In this document: positions 63,343-64,000 of the stretch, piece by piece
How positions within the stretch are numbered: the stretch's first letter is position 1
How the letters are laid out: each line of letters opens with the position of its first letter
From: AP-15 sp963698995
Lineage (GTDB): Bacteria > Pseudomonadota > Alphaproteobacteria > ATCC43930 > CGMCC-115725
Assembly: GCA_963698995.1 (NCBI GenBank)
Contig: CAVOTD010000081.1
Coordinates: 26,864-90,863 of the forward strand
Direction of reading: 5' to 3'
Length of the DNA: 64,000 nt
Notes under the pieces: model-generated
Seen by the model: only the letters and a program-made list of their open reading frames with translations
Told to the model about the DNA's origin: nothing
Databases searched by the model: none
Program-made: the position numbers and the translations under genes

Positions 63343-64000
63343 TCAGAGATAGGAGGTCAGGACTCGGCGCAGCCCCGCCCCGAACTCCGGGTGCCGGAGC
63401 CCGAGAGCCACCGTTGCCTCCAGAAAACCGAGCTTGTCGCCGCAATCAAAGCGCTTGCCGTCAAAGCGCAGCCCATGGAACGGTTGCCCGTCGTGGATCA
63501 GCTCGCAGAGCGCATCCGTCAGCTGAATTTCGCCGCCGCTACCCGGCTCGGCATCGGAGAGGTGACCGAACACCTCCGGCTGAATGATATAGCGGCCGAT
63601 GATCGTCAAAGTCGACGGCGCCTCGGCTGGATCGGGTTTCTCGACAACGCCTTTCGCCCGCACCAGCTTCCCGTCGTCAGCGACCACGTCGAGCACCCCG
63701 TAGCGCGCTGTGTCCGCGCGCGGGACCTCGATGATCGCCGCAAGATTGCCGCCCTTTTCATGGTAGGCCGAGACCATCTGGGCAAGACATGGCGGGTCGC
63801 AGACCATCAGATCGTCGGCGAGCAGCACCGCGAAGGGCTCGTCGCCGACCAGCGCACGGGCGCACCATACCGCATGACCGAGCCCGAGCGGCGTTTGCTG
63901 TCGGGTGTAGGCGATTTGCCCGGGCTCCGGGAGCTGTGCTTCGAGTTCGGCAACCAAATCGGTCTTGCCGCGCGCTTGCAGGGTGGTTTCGAGTTCGAAG
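63343..64000 (-). CDS. galU: UTP-glucose-1-phosphate uridylyltransferase (partial)
   Basis: The C-terminal 218 residues of GalU, which makes UDP-glucose; the N-terminus lies beyond base 64000. Diagnostic stretches: QQTPLGLGHAVWCARALVGD, FAVLLADDLMVCDPPCLAQM, GVVEKPDPAEAPSTLTIIGR, RYIIQPEVFGHL and FDGKRFDCGDKLGFLEATV. The frame is intact to the stop at 63343. The phosphomannomutase downstream would supply glucose-1-phosphate. Confidence 0.95.
   Translation of the reverse strand, partial: FELETTLQARGKTDLVAELEAQLPEPGQIAYTRQQTPLGLGHAVWCARALVGDEPFAVLLADDLMVCDPPCLAQMVSAYHEKGGNLAAIIEVPRADTARYGVLDVVADDGKLVRAKGVVEKPDPAEAPSTLTIIGRYIIQPEVFGHLSDAEPGSGGEIQLTDALCELIHDGQPFHGLRFDGKRFDCGDKLGFLEATVALGLRHPEFGAGLRRVLTSYL

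Overview
The window is GC-rich, densely coded DNA from an alphaproteobacterium, probably of the Hyphomicrobiales/Rhodospirillales type. This is inferred from gene order (ubiE and ubiB divergent from mutM, with coaBC nearby and enoyl-CoA hydratase after mutM), a CIRCE element before groESL, PadR, Rrf2, TAXI and phasin genes, and rhizobium-like small hypotheticals. No rRNA, tRNA or CRISPR was seen.

Layout. 1-6327 (minus) is a dipeptide/oligopeptide ABC importer: two permeases behind three tandem substrate-binding genes. Only the copy next to the permeases is intact. 6553-10962 carries a MetE-like protein, a thioesterase and an AT-richer membrane patatin. 10980-16444 is an accessory metabolic island (HemL-like aminotransferase, TauD-like dioxygenase, TAXI protein, cupin, PadR, NMT1-like protein) with a clear PadR-type operator. 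16749-28039 is mostly core: moeB-cysK-rrf2, coaBC, ubiB, ubiE, mutM, echA, acuI and a thiolase. 28307-33947 holds a transglutaminase, small hypotheticals, groESL and pyrC. 33970-34366 is a GIY-YIG gene between two perfect inverted hairpin repeats. 34412-42524 has oxygenases (HpaB-like, LigB-like, questin-oxidase-like, Rieske alpha/beta) with a phosphatase and a phosphodiesterase.

43319-53960 is the accessory hot spot: a decayed SAM-domain cyclase, a membrane TIR protein overlapping an exported TPR protein, two FecR-domain paralogues, an IS1380 remnant, an outer-membrane-like protein, a complete IS4/IS1634-type element and two truncated genes meeting at one junction. The TIR and TPR proteins share a Gly/Ser/Thr/Asn motif on what should be the same side of the membrane. 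This is the best candidate for an undescribed system.

53978-64000 returns to ordinary content: pyrE, a decayed GST, an orphan OpuB-type permease, a MetX-like hydrolase, phasin, NfeD/SPFH, a D,D-carboxypeptidase, phosphomannomutase and partial galU.

Caution. Many genes, including ubiE and phosphomannomutase, are broken only by single-base shifts, mostly one extra base, with no nonsense codons once the frame is restored. Residual assembly indels are therefore likely, and frameshift-only 'pseudogenes' are marked with that doubt. Genes with true nonsense codons, deletions or truncations (the cyclase, IS1380 remnant, GST and 53.5 kb junction) are treated as really decayed.
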